DNA from: DATKCN01 sp035513175
Lineage (GTDB): Bacteria; Chloroflexota; Chloroflexia; Thermomicrobiales; CFX8
DNA: 8,088 nucleotides
Reading direction: 5' to 3'
NCBI GenBank assembly: GCA_035513175.1
Contig: DATKCN010000343.1
Span: 1-8,088, forward strand
Each line of letters opens with the position of its first letter. Position 1 is the stretch's first letter. Both the position numbers and the translations under genes were made by a program. This document shows, piece after piece, positions 1 to 6,310 of this stretch. Below the pieces are notes generated by a model. That model searched no databases. It was not told the origin of the DNA and worked only from the letters and a program-made list of their open reading frames with translations.

Positions 1-1812
1 ACACAGGTCACGCGTCGCACCTCGACCCTGTTCGTCGTCAACGGCGATGGGACTGGCAGAATCGAGCTCTCCCCGAGCGGCGCGGACGGCATCATGAATG
101 ACAGCGACCAGCAATGGACAGTGGATGGGAATCGGCTGCTAACGATTCGCAGCAGCTTTCAGGGCATAGCCATGCCTACTGAGGTGTCCGGCACAGTCGA
201 ACGCTTTCACGGACTCGTGCTGGTCGAGGCAGACGGCTCAGGACGTCGGGTGGTGGCGGGCGGACCTGAGTTCGTGCCTGCCAGCTTCGCGCTCTCTCCC
301 GATGGCAGCCGGATCGCCGTCGTGAGCCGGGTGCGATCTGCTGATGAGACATTACCGGCCGAGCTGTACGTTATGGACATTGATGGCAGCGACGCCAGTC
401 GTCTTGAGATACCGGACGCGACAACCATCATGCCAGCCTGGTCGCCGGATGGTCGTTGGCTCGCCCTTACCGAACAGGAAACCAACGACAGCTTCTCGCT
501 CTACCGCATCAGCGCCGACGGCTCGGACCTGCGCCAGATTTCCGGACCACACACCGGCTGGGCCGACCGCCCAGTGTGGACCGCCGCCAGCGCGCCACCG
601 GTTGTTGAGCTGCCACCGCTGAGCGGCGACGACATCGAGCTACTGGACTACCAGAACGCCATCCTGCAAGTATTCGCTCCCGTGCCAGTCGACCAGGAAC
701 GACAGATCGTCGTCAACGTCGAAGCCCTCGGCGAGCACGACAGCGCCATCGATGCCTGGACCGCTGACATCTGGCAACGCTGGTCCGCTGACGGCGCCAA
801 GGACGAAGGCGTCTACATCACCGCTCGCGGAGAAATCGTCACCCATATCGCGCTCGACGGACAGCAAAGGCTGCTGACCTGGAGTCCCGACGACGCGCTC
901 GCCTACCTTGACGTGCCATTTGAGTACTCGCTGCAGAGCCGTCTCCTCGGCGCGGTTCTCTCAGCCGCACTGGATCCCGAGGCGCACGAGCTCCGCGCCG
1001 AACGCGACGGCGAGCATGTCGTGCTGCATCTCCAATGGATCGACCACTACGCCGAAGAGTTCGGCTACACCAACGTCGCCCAAGTGACGTTCGACGCCGA
1101 ATCGAGAGAACTGCAACTGATCGTGCATCTCATCGATCGACCAGATGTTGAACCCTATCCCGTCAGAATCTACGACCTCCAGCAAGCGTCGCCGCACCCA
1201 GCCGGGTCAAGTCCCGCGGGGACGTACGAGTCGCATGGCGAATGGCCGTCGGTGAACGGCACACCGGTCGGACGAGGCCCCGATCCAGCCGCGACACCCC
1301 TGCGCGGCATGGACGCCGTGGAGGCGACCTGGACAGCGCAGGCCGAGTCGGAAGCCGCGATGTGGCAGCAGCTACGTTCCCGCCCCTTCGTCGCTCCGCC
1401 ACTTGCACCTGACGGATCATGCGGCCAAAGCGAAGAGTTCCGCCTCGGCCAGGAGCCCATCTACGTGCAGGGCGAGATCAGCCACGCCGAAACGAACCGC
1501 AGCTACAGCGCCCGCGCCGGCAGCAACAACTTCGCCCGCTACAAGGTCGTCTGGTACGCCAGCCCCGCCTACGACGGATCCGCCCTCGTGCGCGGACAAC
1601 AGCTCGACGGCAACCACACCGTGCGCTTCGACTTCGAAACGTCGATCGATCGGGAGGCCGACGAACTCAAGTTGATCTCCACCTACCTCACACCCAACGG
1701 CGACTGGCGCACCTGGCACGGCGCCATCGTCGTCCCGGCCCCCGGCTGCTACGCCATGCAGGTCGACGGCTTGGACTTCAGCTATACGATTGTCATTGAA
1801 GTGCCGGAGTGA
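1..1812 (+). CDS. TolB/PD40-type beta-propeller protein with unrecognised C-terminal region (5' partial)
   Basis: The reading frame is open to the left edge. The first ATG (94) has no convincing ribosome site, and the 31 codons before it already encode a propeller-like strand (LFVVNGDGTGRIELSPSG), so the gene starts outside the window; 603 residues are visible. Residues about 1-195 contain PD40/WD40-like TolB blades with the signatures SPDGSRIAVVS, AWSPDGRWLAL and repeated DGS turns after short hydrophobic strands (LYVMDIDGSD, LYRISADGSD). Such blades usually act as exported protein- or ligand-binding scaffolds. Residues about 200-600 match no family I recognise. They hold a beta-rich stretch, a Pro/Gly-rich linker (about 400-440) and a terminal segment with the region's only two cysteines (474 and 583), which could form a disulfide in an Ig-like domain outside the cell. 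The signal peptide, if any, is not visible. The 3' end overlaps the convergent gene. The propeller call is firm; function is unknown. Confidence 0.85.
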   Translation, partial: TQVTRRTSTLFVVNGDGTGRIELSPSGADGIMNDSDQQWTVDGNRLLTIRSSFQGIAMPTEVSGTVERFHGLVLVEADGSGRRVVAGGPEFVPASFALSPDGSRIAVVSRVRSADETLPAELYVMDIDGSDASRLEIPDATTIMPAWSPDGRWLALTEQETNDSFSLYRISADGSDLRQISGPHTGWADRPVWTAASAPPVVELPPLSGDDIELLDYQNAILQVFAPVPVDQERQIVVNVEALGEHDSAIDAWTADIWQRWSADGAKDEGVYITARGEIVTHIALDGQQRLLTWSPDDALAYLDVPFEYSLQSRLLGAVLSAALDPEAHELRAERDGEHVVLHLQWIDHYAEEFGYTNVAQVTFDAESRELQLIVHLIDRPDVEPYPVRIYDLQQASPHPAGSSPAGTYESHGEWPSVNGTPVGRGPDPAATPLRGMDAVEATWTAQAESEAAMWQQLRSRPFVAPPLAPDGSCGQSEEFRLGQEPIYVQGEISHAETNRSYSARAGSNNFARYKVVWYASPAYDGSALVRGQQLDGNHTVRFDFETSIDREADELKLISTYLTPNGDWRTWHGAIVVPAPGCYAMQVDGLDFSYTIVIEVPE

Positions 1813-3064
1813 TCTGGACCATTGCCGATGTCTCGTCAAGATCCTCCCCGAAGTAATGACTCCGAGCGGCTTCGTCCGCCACCAAGCCACTCGGTCCATG
1901 GGATAGGAAGTTCCAACGATTGAAGCCGCCCAACCCTGGGTCGCGTTCGGCAGCGCGCATCGCGCCCGCGCGACGTGTATCCGCCTCAGGACCGATGTCC
2001 GTGGTCAACAGCGCCCGCCAGTGCGCGTAGCTCCGCAATACACTGAAATACTCCATGCGACGGGCAGCATAGGCCATCAAAGCAGCATCCCAATTCGAAT
2101 CGCCCAGCAGCTCGTCACGCAGCTCGCCAGCGTCGCGGAAGCACAGCGAGAGTCCCTGTCCCACGCTCGGGTCATTGGCGCCGGCGGCGTCACCGATCAA
2201 GACGACGCGATCATCGCACAGGCGATCCGACCAGACGTCAGCGTTCGGGTAGAAGGCCAGTGGCCCGCTGGCACAGGCGTCCTCGAACGCGCCCTCTGGA
2301 AAAATCGCTGCGCACTGTCCGATGAACTCGGCGACGTGTTCGTGTCCGCGCAGCGGAGCGACGATAGACTCGTTGGCGATAAGGTAGACGCGGGCACGAC
2401 CGGCGCCCTGGGGAAAGATCAGCACAACCCCGCCCGTGAAACCAGCCGCGTGGAAGGTGTCTTCCGCCAGCGCCACCCCATCCAGCAGGCAGCCACCGAC
2501 CTGGTGATGGACGGGATCCTGGACGACCTCGGCTCCAACCCAGCGACGCGCGGCAGATTGCCGGCCCTCGGCGCCGACCACGAGCCGGGCGCGCACCTCG
2601 TAGTCTGCCTGCTCGGTCGTAACGTCGAGCCGCAGGTCGGTTGCGCGAGTGAACTGCGTTACACGCGCGGGTCGCAGCACCCGGACCCCACAGTCCCGGG
2701 CAAACTCGAGCAACGCCGACTGCAGCGCCGGATGGTAGACCGACCACTCGCCTGGAGAGCCGGGGTCGGCGCTGTCCCAACGAACGCCGCCAGTCGGCGC
2801 GCGCTCGACGTATACCTGTGCGATAGGCAGGGCCTGTGCGCCCGCGGCACGCACCACATCAAGCAAGCCAAGCCCGCCTATCTGCTTGACCCCCCACGGG
2901 TGAATACTCTCGCCCCGCACGCGGTCGCGGAAGCGCGCCTCGCGCTCGACCAGCACGACGCCCAGGCCCGCCTGGGCCAGGGCTGCTGCCACACTGGAGC
3001 CAGCCACGCCGCCGCCCACGACCGCAACGTCAGCGGTGAGCACAGAGGAACGCAAGACGCTCAT
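1793..3064 (-). CDS. FAD-dependent oxidoreductase/monooxygenase (PHBH-like fold)
   Basis: This encodes a 423-residue flavoprotein of the group A aromatic hydroxylase / geranylgeranyl-reductase-like superfamily (FAD_binding_3 type). An N-terminal Rossmann motif GGGVAG (17-22) is followed by the acidic ribose-binding E40 in VLVERE. RGES (50-53) matches the Arg-Gly-Glu seen after the dinucleotide fold in many members. GAEGRQS (164-170) is the DG motif with Glu in place of the usual Asp. IGDAAGANDPSVGQG (290-304) is the GD motif that contacts the flavin ribityl and pyrophosphate. Such enzymes are cytosolic and typically use NAD(P)H and O2 to hydroxylate or epoxidise; the substrate is not deducible. 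The frame is open further upstream to 3493, but the start at 3064 is chosen because AGGAGG lies 11 nt ahead and the Rossmann strand begins nine residues later. The ATG at 3073 has only 2 nt spacing. It is divergent from the membrane-protein gene at 3245. Confidence 0.9.
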   Translation of the reverse strand: MSVLRSSVLTADVAVVGGGVAGSSVAAALAQAGLGVVLVEREARFRDRVRGESIHPWGVKQIGGLGLLDVVRAAGAQALPIAQVYVERAPTGGVRWDSADPGSPGEWSVYHPALQSALLEFARDCGVRVLRPARVTQFTRATDLRLDVTTEQADYEVRARLVVGAEGRQSAARRWVGAEVVQDPVHHQVGGCLLDGVALAEDTFHAAGFTGGVVLIFPQGAGRARVYLIANESIVAPLRGHEHVAEFIGQCAAIFPEGAFEDACASGPLAFYPNADVWSDRLCDDRVVLIGDAAGANDPSVGQGLSLCFRDAGELRDELLGDSNWDAALMAYAARRMEYFSVLRSYAHWRALLTTDIGPEADTRRAGAMRAAERDPGLGGFNRWNFLSHGPSGLVADEAARSHYFGEDLDETSAMVQITPALQ

Positions 3065-3075
3065 GGAAACCATTC

Positions 3076-3081
3076 CCTCCT
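3076..3081 (-). promoter_or_regulatory. Ribosome binding site of the FAD oxidoreductase
   Basis: A perfect AGGAGG reads on the - strand, 11 nt before the ATG at 3064 and 2 nt before an in-frame ATG at 3073. The spacing favours 3064 and rules out the long upstream extension of the frame. Confidence 0.7.
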
Positions 3082-3233
3082 GGTCGGAGCAAGACGCGTG
3101 GCTGTTCACGATGGTGTCGAGCGAGAGGAGTATTACCACAATCGCTCCACACCTGGATGCCTTGCGAGGCACGGAGCGCGGGGCACGACCGGAGTACCAT
3201 TGCGGCATGGTTGCGTCGAAGTGACTTGGGATT

Positions 3234-3238
3234 GGAGG
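3234..3238 (+). promoter_or_regulatory. Ribosome binding site for the GTG start at 3245
   Basis: GGAGG lies 6 nt before GTG at 3245. It supports this non-ATG start over the in-frame GTG at 3221, which lacks a site, and over the ATG six codons later. Confidence 0.65.
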
Positions 3239-3244
3239 CGCATC

Positions 3245-3685
3245 GTGGCGCGACGCATCGAAATGCTCAGTGGCCTGGCAGCGGGACTGATCGGTGTCGC
3301 CACGCTGCTCTTCACGCTCTACGGGCCGACCGGCAGAATCGAGAGCGCGGAGACACGCCCCGACGGCACGATCGTCACGTCCAGCGGCGCGACGAGCATG
3401 TTGGAGAGTCAGAGCTTCTCGGTCGTGCTGATCCTGTTCCTGACCGTCATGACAGTCTCGCTCTTCGGCGTGGCGTTCGGATCGTGGACGCACGCCACGT
3501 CCGGCTCGGCGGCAGGCTTCACGCTGCTGTGGCTCTCGACGATCGCGCTGGCGGGAGGGGCAATGCTGAGCCTGCTGAGCATCGGGCTGTTCTTCATGCC
3601 GTCCGTGCTGCTGGCCATCATCGCCTGCATCGCGGGCAGAGCCCGTTCCTCACAACGCCAACCGCCCGGTCCATCACACGCCTAG
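3245..3685 (+). CDS. Small four-helix membrane protein, function unknown
   Basis: This is a 146-residue hydrophobic protein with a GTG start and GGAGG 6 nt upstream. The frame is open far to the left (from 2021), but that part only mirrors the flavoprotein gene. Predicted membrane segments lie at about 8-26, 57-80, 91-113 and 114-131. A polar loop at 27-56 contains a RPDGTIVTSSG stretch, and the tail is short and basic (RARSSQRQ). The alternating helix-loop layout and high third-position GC support a real gene. I recognise no family and see no catalytic motif. It may have its own promoter in the divergent spacer. A possible - strand ORF overlaps its last 68 bp. Confidence 0.75.
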   Translation: MARRIEMLSGLAAGLIGVATLLFTLYGPTGRIESAETRPDGTIVTSSGATSMLESQSFSVVLILFLTVMTVSLFGVAFGSWTHATSGSAAGFTLLWLSTIALAGGAMLSLLSIGLFFMPSVLLAIIACIAGRARSSQRQPPGPSHA

Positions 3686-3959
3686 CGTCGCCCCCTTCTC
3701 CGCTAACCGCTCGTCCCAGCCACCAGCCGCCCAGCACGAACATCGCCGCCTGCGTCACCTCGTTCTGCGGACGGATCAGCGTGCACCACGCCACGAGCGC
3801 CGTGAACCCAGGCAGCGCCCACGTGACCGTCGCTCCCGCTTCAGAGAAGAGCGAGAACCTGATCCGGCGCCGAGCGTGAGACGGCGCCGTTCGGGCGGTA
3901 AGATTGAGGGGATCGGCTCTGTGCTGCAAGCGATTGGAGCGTTCGATGCCGTCGATCAT
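3618..3959 (-). CDS. Possible small two-helix membrane protein (start uncertain)
   Basis: The frame reads like protein in its middle: two hydrophobic segments, about VTWALPGFTALVAWCTLI and AAMFVLGGWWLGRAV, separated by a polar RPQNEV turn. Nearly all third codon positions there are G or C, and second positions are mixed, as in real genes of this window. Against it, the N-terminal third is polar, low in coding character and overlaps the start of the + gene at 3946. Neither the ATG at 3959, the GTG at 3971 nor the TTG at 3929 has a ribosome site. The 3' end overlaps the + membrane gene by 68 bp. It may be a short holin-like or accessory membrane protein with an unusual start, a decayed remnant that lost its 5' end, or a chance frame. 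I see no family match. Confidence 0.45.
   Translation of the reverse strand: MIDGIERSNRLQHRADPLNLTARTAPSHARRRIRFSLFSEAGATVTWALPGFTALVAWCTLIRPQNEVTQAAMFVLGGWWLGRAVSGEGGDARRVMDRAVGVVRNGLCPRCRR
3876..3904 (+). promoter_or_regulatory. Candidate promoter for the 3946 membrane-protein gene
   Basis: GTGAGA (3876-3881) and TAAGAT (3899-3904) are 17 bp apart. Each matches four of six bases of the sigma-70 -35 and -10 consensus. A transcript from here would carry a leader of about 35 nt before ATG 3946. This is a by-eye match in GC-rich DNA, so it is only suggestive. Confidence 0.3.
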
Positions 3960-4329
3960 CAGCGAGCACACAACCTACCGCCGCCTGCTGCTCGGGGCGG
4001 CCATGATCGCCGTCTGGTGGGTCATCGGCTGGCTGCTAAGTGTGCGGCTCGAAGGCGATTACCTGGCGGTCATGATCGCGCTGGCCTTTGCCATCGGCGT
4101 CGTTGGCGCGCACATCATTCGTAGCGGCTGGGCCTGTGTCATCGTGCCGCTGGCGCTGCTCGCGCCGGCGATTCCGATCGCCGCCTGGCAGAGCCGCGAC
4201 CTGGCCGAATGGCTGGTCGGCAGCCTTTACGTGCTGCTGCACTACAACCTGTTCGTCGGCATCCCTGCCGCCGGCGGAGCGTTCATCGGCTGGGCCAACC
4301 AGCAACCTCGCCGCGGCGGCGTCGCGTAA
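3946..4329 (+). CDS. Small four-helix membrane protein, function unknown
   Basis: This is a 127-residue, strongly hydrophobic protein. The ATG at 3946 is chosen because GGAG lies 6 nt ahead; the frame extends to a TTG at 3904, but that part would put a polar Cys-rich stub before the first helix and lacks a ribosome site. Membrane segments are predicted at about 14-33 (rich in Trp), 38-57, 62-82 and 89-116, with short loops and a basic tail (QQPRRGGVA). It resembles the 3245 gene only in size and topology, and I see no clear sequence similarity between them. No family or active-site motif is recognised. A palindrome 27 bp after the stop probably ends the transcript. Confidence 0.8.
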   Translation: MPSIISEHTTYRRLLLGAAMIAVWWVIGWLLSVRLEGDYLAVMIALAFAIGVVGAHIIRSGWACVIVPLALLAPAIPIAAWQSRDLAEWLVGSLYVLLHYNLFVGIPAAGGAFIGWANQQPRRGGVA

Positions 4330-4356
4330 TACGCAAACCGGCCGCCACGACACAAC

Positions 4357-4380
4357 GGCTATCACGCAAGCGTGATAGCC
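4357..4380. terminator. Perfect palindrome between convergent genes, likely bidirectional terminator
   Basis: GGCTATCACGC (4357-4367) is followed by AA and then its exact reverse complement (4370-4380). In RNA this folds as a stem of about 10 bp with a four-base loop. It sits between the + gene ending at 4329 and the - gene ending at 4404, where both transcripts need to stop. There is no clear U tract on the + side. On the - side the hairpin is followed by GTTGTGT, which is modestly T-rich. A protein-binding palindrome is possible, but its position argues for termination. Confidence 0.65.
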
Positions 4381-4403
4381 ATTGGTCTACCTCGTAGCGG
4401 CGG

Positions 4404-4790
4404 TTACGCCTTGTTGGTCTGGTCCGCGACGGCGTTGTCGATGACGTACAGCCAGCGGCCGTCCGACTGACGGCGGGCGACCTCGGCGGTGACTCCGCCG
4501 ATGGTGAGCGGCTGGCCGTCGGGGCCGGTCCCCTCCAGCGTCCACGAGCACGAGAGCAACGCCAGGTCGCCGACCTGAACGACCTCTCGCGTCGTCAGAC
4601 ACGCCTGGCCCTTGAGCGCCAGGAGCCCTTCCAGGCCCGCGCGCACCTGGTCTGCTCCCAGGGCGACCGAGCCGGGGGCGCCGACCAGCGCGCACTCGGG
4701 CTCGTACAGCGCCATCAGCCTCTCAATGTCACCGGCGTTGTACGCGGATTCGAACTGCTCGTGCAGCATCGGCGGTTCGTGTGACGGCAT
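4404..4790 (-). CDS. SnoaL/DUF4440-like NTF2-fold protein
   Basis: This 128-residue protein has the typical layout of the NTF2-like SnoaL_3/DUF4440 group (YybH-like). A first helix contains AYNAGDIERLMALYEP (16-31). ALVGAPGSVALGADQVRAGL follows, then paired strands GDLALLSCSWTLEG (74-87) and GGVTAEVARRQSDGRWLYVIDN (98-119) ending in the characteristic DGRW. Members are small cone-shaped dimeric proteins. Some are isomerases, cyclases or hydrolases, and many have no known activity. AAAGGA lies 7 nt before the ATG. It is downstream of the flavoprotein oxidase on the same strand with a 60-bp gap, so the two are probably cotranscribed and may act on one substrate. The fold is confidently called; the reaction is unknown. 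Confidence 0.88.
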   Translation of the reverse strand: MPSHEPPMLHEQFESAYNAGDIERLMALYEPECALVGAPGSVALGADQVRAGLEGLLALKGQACLTTREVVQVGDLALLSCSWTLEGTGPDGQPLTIGGVTAEVARRQSDGRWLYVIDNAVADQTNKA

Positions 4791-4850
4791 CGTGTCGTCC
4801 TTTCAGCATATGGGCGACGGAATCCAATGATCGCCGGGCGCGCCGACATG

Positions 4851-6230
4851 TCAGTGCCGTCGTGGACTGATGTTCTGGTTGAGGCGGAACAGATTCGTCG
4901 GATCGTACTTCGTCTTCAGTTCAACCAGCCTGTCGTAGTTCTCGCCATAGGCGCTGCGCACTCGATCGCCGCTCTCGTCACCGAGATCATTGACATACAC
5001 GCGGCCTGACAGATGCGGCTCCACTGCCTGAAAGAGATCACGCGTCCACTGGATATTGCGATCCGAGTCGGCCGGATGCTCCCAGCTCGACAGGATGATG
5101 AAGTCGTACTGCATGTCGCGGTGGTAGTAGGCCGTCTCTGTCCTGCCGACGCGGAGATAGGCTCCGGCGAAGCCTCCCAGCACGATCGCCGTGTGAGGGG
5201 AAGGAATCCGGCTGCCATACTCGATCATGGCGTCGATGACCTCGTCGGTGATCTGGTTCGTCAAGCCAGTCTTCCAGTAGTTCTGACGCCCGTATGGGCA
5301 GGCGCCGGTCATCAGCGCCTGCATGGCTGTGTACGGAATCTCCGCGATCGTGTCGGCGACGGGCGAGCCAAAGAAGCGCAGCGGCGCCAGCACGCGTTCG
5401 CCTTCATCGGTCGGACCCGCGTAGCACGCCACGAGAGCGATAACGACGTTGCCATCCGGCGCCGTCAGGATGCCGGCGAAGACAGTCAACTCGTCCGGGA
5501 GCGCGGCGCTGAACTCCCGGTAGAAGCGCAGCACATCTCGCGCCTGATCCAGCGGATGGATTACCATGCCGCCAAGCACCGACGGCACCGGGTGCAGCCG
5601 GTACTCGAATGAGGTCGCGACACCAAAGTTGTGCCCAGCCCCGCGCAGCGCCCAGAACAGGTCCGGATTCTCCGCCGCGCTGGCGCGCAGCAGCCTCCCG
5701 TCCGCGGTCACCACATCGGCCGATAGCAGGTTGTCGACGGTGAAGCCGTACTTGCCGGCCAGCCAGCCCTGTCCACCGCCGAGCGTGAGCCCGGCGATGC
5801 CGGTCGTCGCGACAACGCCGCCGGTCGTGGCCAGCCCGAAGGCCTGCGTCTCGTGGTCGAGCTCCTGCCACAGCACCCCCGGCTCGGCGCGCGCCGTCAT
5901 CGCGACCGGATCGACGCGAATGCCCTTCATAGGCGAGAGATCGATCATCAGGCCGTCGTTGCAGACGGCTTTGCCGGAGACGTTGTGACCGCCGCCTTTG
6001 ATCGAGAGCAACATGTTATGGTCCCGGGCGAATCGGACGGACGCTATGACGTCGGAAACACCCACACAGCGCGCGATCAAGGCTGGCCGGTGGTCGATCA
6101 TCGCGTTCCACACCTGGCGCGCGGTGTCGTACCCATCGTCGCTGGGTGAGAGCAACCTGCCGCGCAGCGTGTTGCGAAAGTCCTCGACGACTGCCTCATG
6201 GATCTTCGTCTCAACGTGGCGGGTAGCCAT
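4851..6230 (-). CDS. FAD-linked oxidase of the berberine bridge enzyme-like family
   Basis: This 459-residue enzyme has a PCMH-type FAD-binding domain at the N-terminus and the short BBE domain at the C-terminus (NYDRLVELKTKYDPTNLFRLNQNI, near the end). KGGGHNVSG (78-86) carries H82 at the position of the histidine that binds FAD covalently in 6-hydroxynicotine oxidase and relatives. The second loop, TTGIAGLTLGGGQGW (142-156), has no cysteine where bicovalent members carry one, so a single covalent link is expected. RGAGHNFGVATSFEYRLHPV (196-215) is also typical. Family members use O2 to oxidise alcohols, amines or sugars, or to close rings; the substrate here is unknown. No secretion signal is evident at the chosen start. 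The ATG at 6230 has GGAAGG 9 nt upstream; an in-frame ATG at 6317 would overlap the regulator gene and adds nothing conserved. It is followed by the SnoaL-like gene. Confidence 0.92.
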   Translation of the reverse strand: MATRHVETKIHEAVVEDFRNTLRGRLLSPSDDGYDTARQVWNAMIDHRPALIARCVGVSDVIASVRFARDHNMLLSIKGGGHNVSGKAVCNDGLMIDLSPMKGIRVDPVAMTARAEPGVLWQELDHETQAFGLATTGGVVATTGIAGLTLGGGQGWLAGKYGFTVDNLLSADVVTADGRLLRASAAENPDLFWALRGAGHNFGVATSFEYRLHPVPSVLGGMVIHPLDQARDVLRFYREFSAALPDELTVFAGILTAPDGNVVIALVACYAGPTDEGERVLAPLRFFGSPVADTIAEIPYTAMQALMTGACPYGRQNYWKTGLTNQITDEVIDAMIEYGSRIPSPHTAIVLGGFAGAYLRVGRTETAYYHRDMQYDFIILSSWEHPADSDRNIQWTRDLFQAVEPHLSGRVYVNDLGDESGDRVRSAYGENYDRLVELKTKYDPTNLFRLNQNISPRRH

Positions 6231-6239
6231 GTCGCTGTC

Positions 6240-6245
6240 CCTTCC
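6240..6245 (-). promoter_or_regulatory. Ribosome binding site of the FAD-linked oxidase
   Basis: GGAAGG reads on the - strand within AGGAAGGGA, 9 nt ahead of ATG 6230. It decides the start and discards 29 extra codons in the longer frame. Confidence 0.6.
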
Positions 6246-6285
6246 TGAAATCCTGTTCGATCCGACAGCGCCACGATATGGAGTG

Positions 6286-6310
6286 CCCGTTAGCCGGCCG
6301 TTAGTCGGTC
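6286..6310 (-). repeat. Tandem 11-bp repeat upstream of the oxidase, possible operator
   Basis: On the + strand, GTTAGCCGGCC (6289-6299) is followed directly by GTTAGTCGGTC (6300-6310), identical at nine of eleven positions. On the - strand this places two CTAACG(G) hexamers exactly one helical turn apart, about 60 bp ahead of the oxidase start and overlapping the regulator's stop codon. Spacing of 11 bp between direct repeats is the pattern bound by SARP-type activators near -35. Seven bases downstream is CATATC, a poor -10. A binding role is inferred only from position and spacing. Confidence 0.4.

Larger units (their letters stand above)
3065..3244. promoter_or_regulatory. Divergent intergenic region
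   Basis: These 180 bp separate the divergent flavoprotein (3064, -) and membrane-protein (3245, +) starts, so promoters for both should lie here. I found no good -35/-10 pair on either strand. A small inverted repeat ACCAT-N6-ATGGT (3196-3211) sits about 35 bp ahead of the + gene and could be an operator, but it is short. A small open frame on + across this interval overlaps the start of the flavoprotein gene and is not credible as a gene. Confidence 0.4.

Noticed and set aside
1417..1899. 160-residue - strand frame antisense to the propeller gene
   Set aside because: It is an Ala/Val/Gly-rich shadow of the coding strand with no domain features; it also overlaps the flavoprotein's 3' end.
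3129..3141. Extended -10-like TGGTAATAC on the - strand ahead of the flavoprotein
   Set aside because: It matches the consensus hexamer at only three of six positions and no -35 box lies at a suitable distance.
2021..3244. Long + strand open frame leading into the 3245 membrane protein, apparently a 554-residue protein
   Set aside because: It lies antisense to the well-supported flavoprotein and has no family features; the real start is the GTG at 3245 with its own ribosome site. Long antisense frames are common in high-GC DNA.
3065..3493. Upstream extension of the flavoprotein frame on the - strand
   Set aside because: The added residues are polar and low in coding character, overlap the + membrane gene, and precede a clear AGGAGG plus ATG.
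4791..4850. Possible promoter or small gene between the oxidase and the SnoaL-like gene
   Set aside because: Only the ribosome site of the downstream gene is visible in these 60 bp; there is no hairpin or credible promoter pair.
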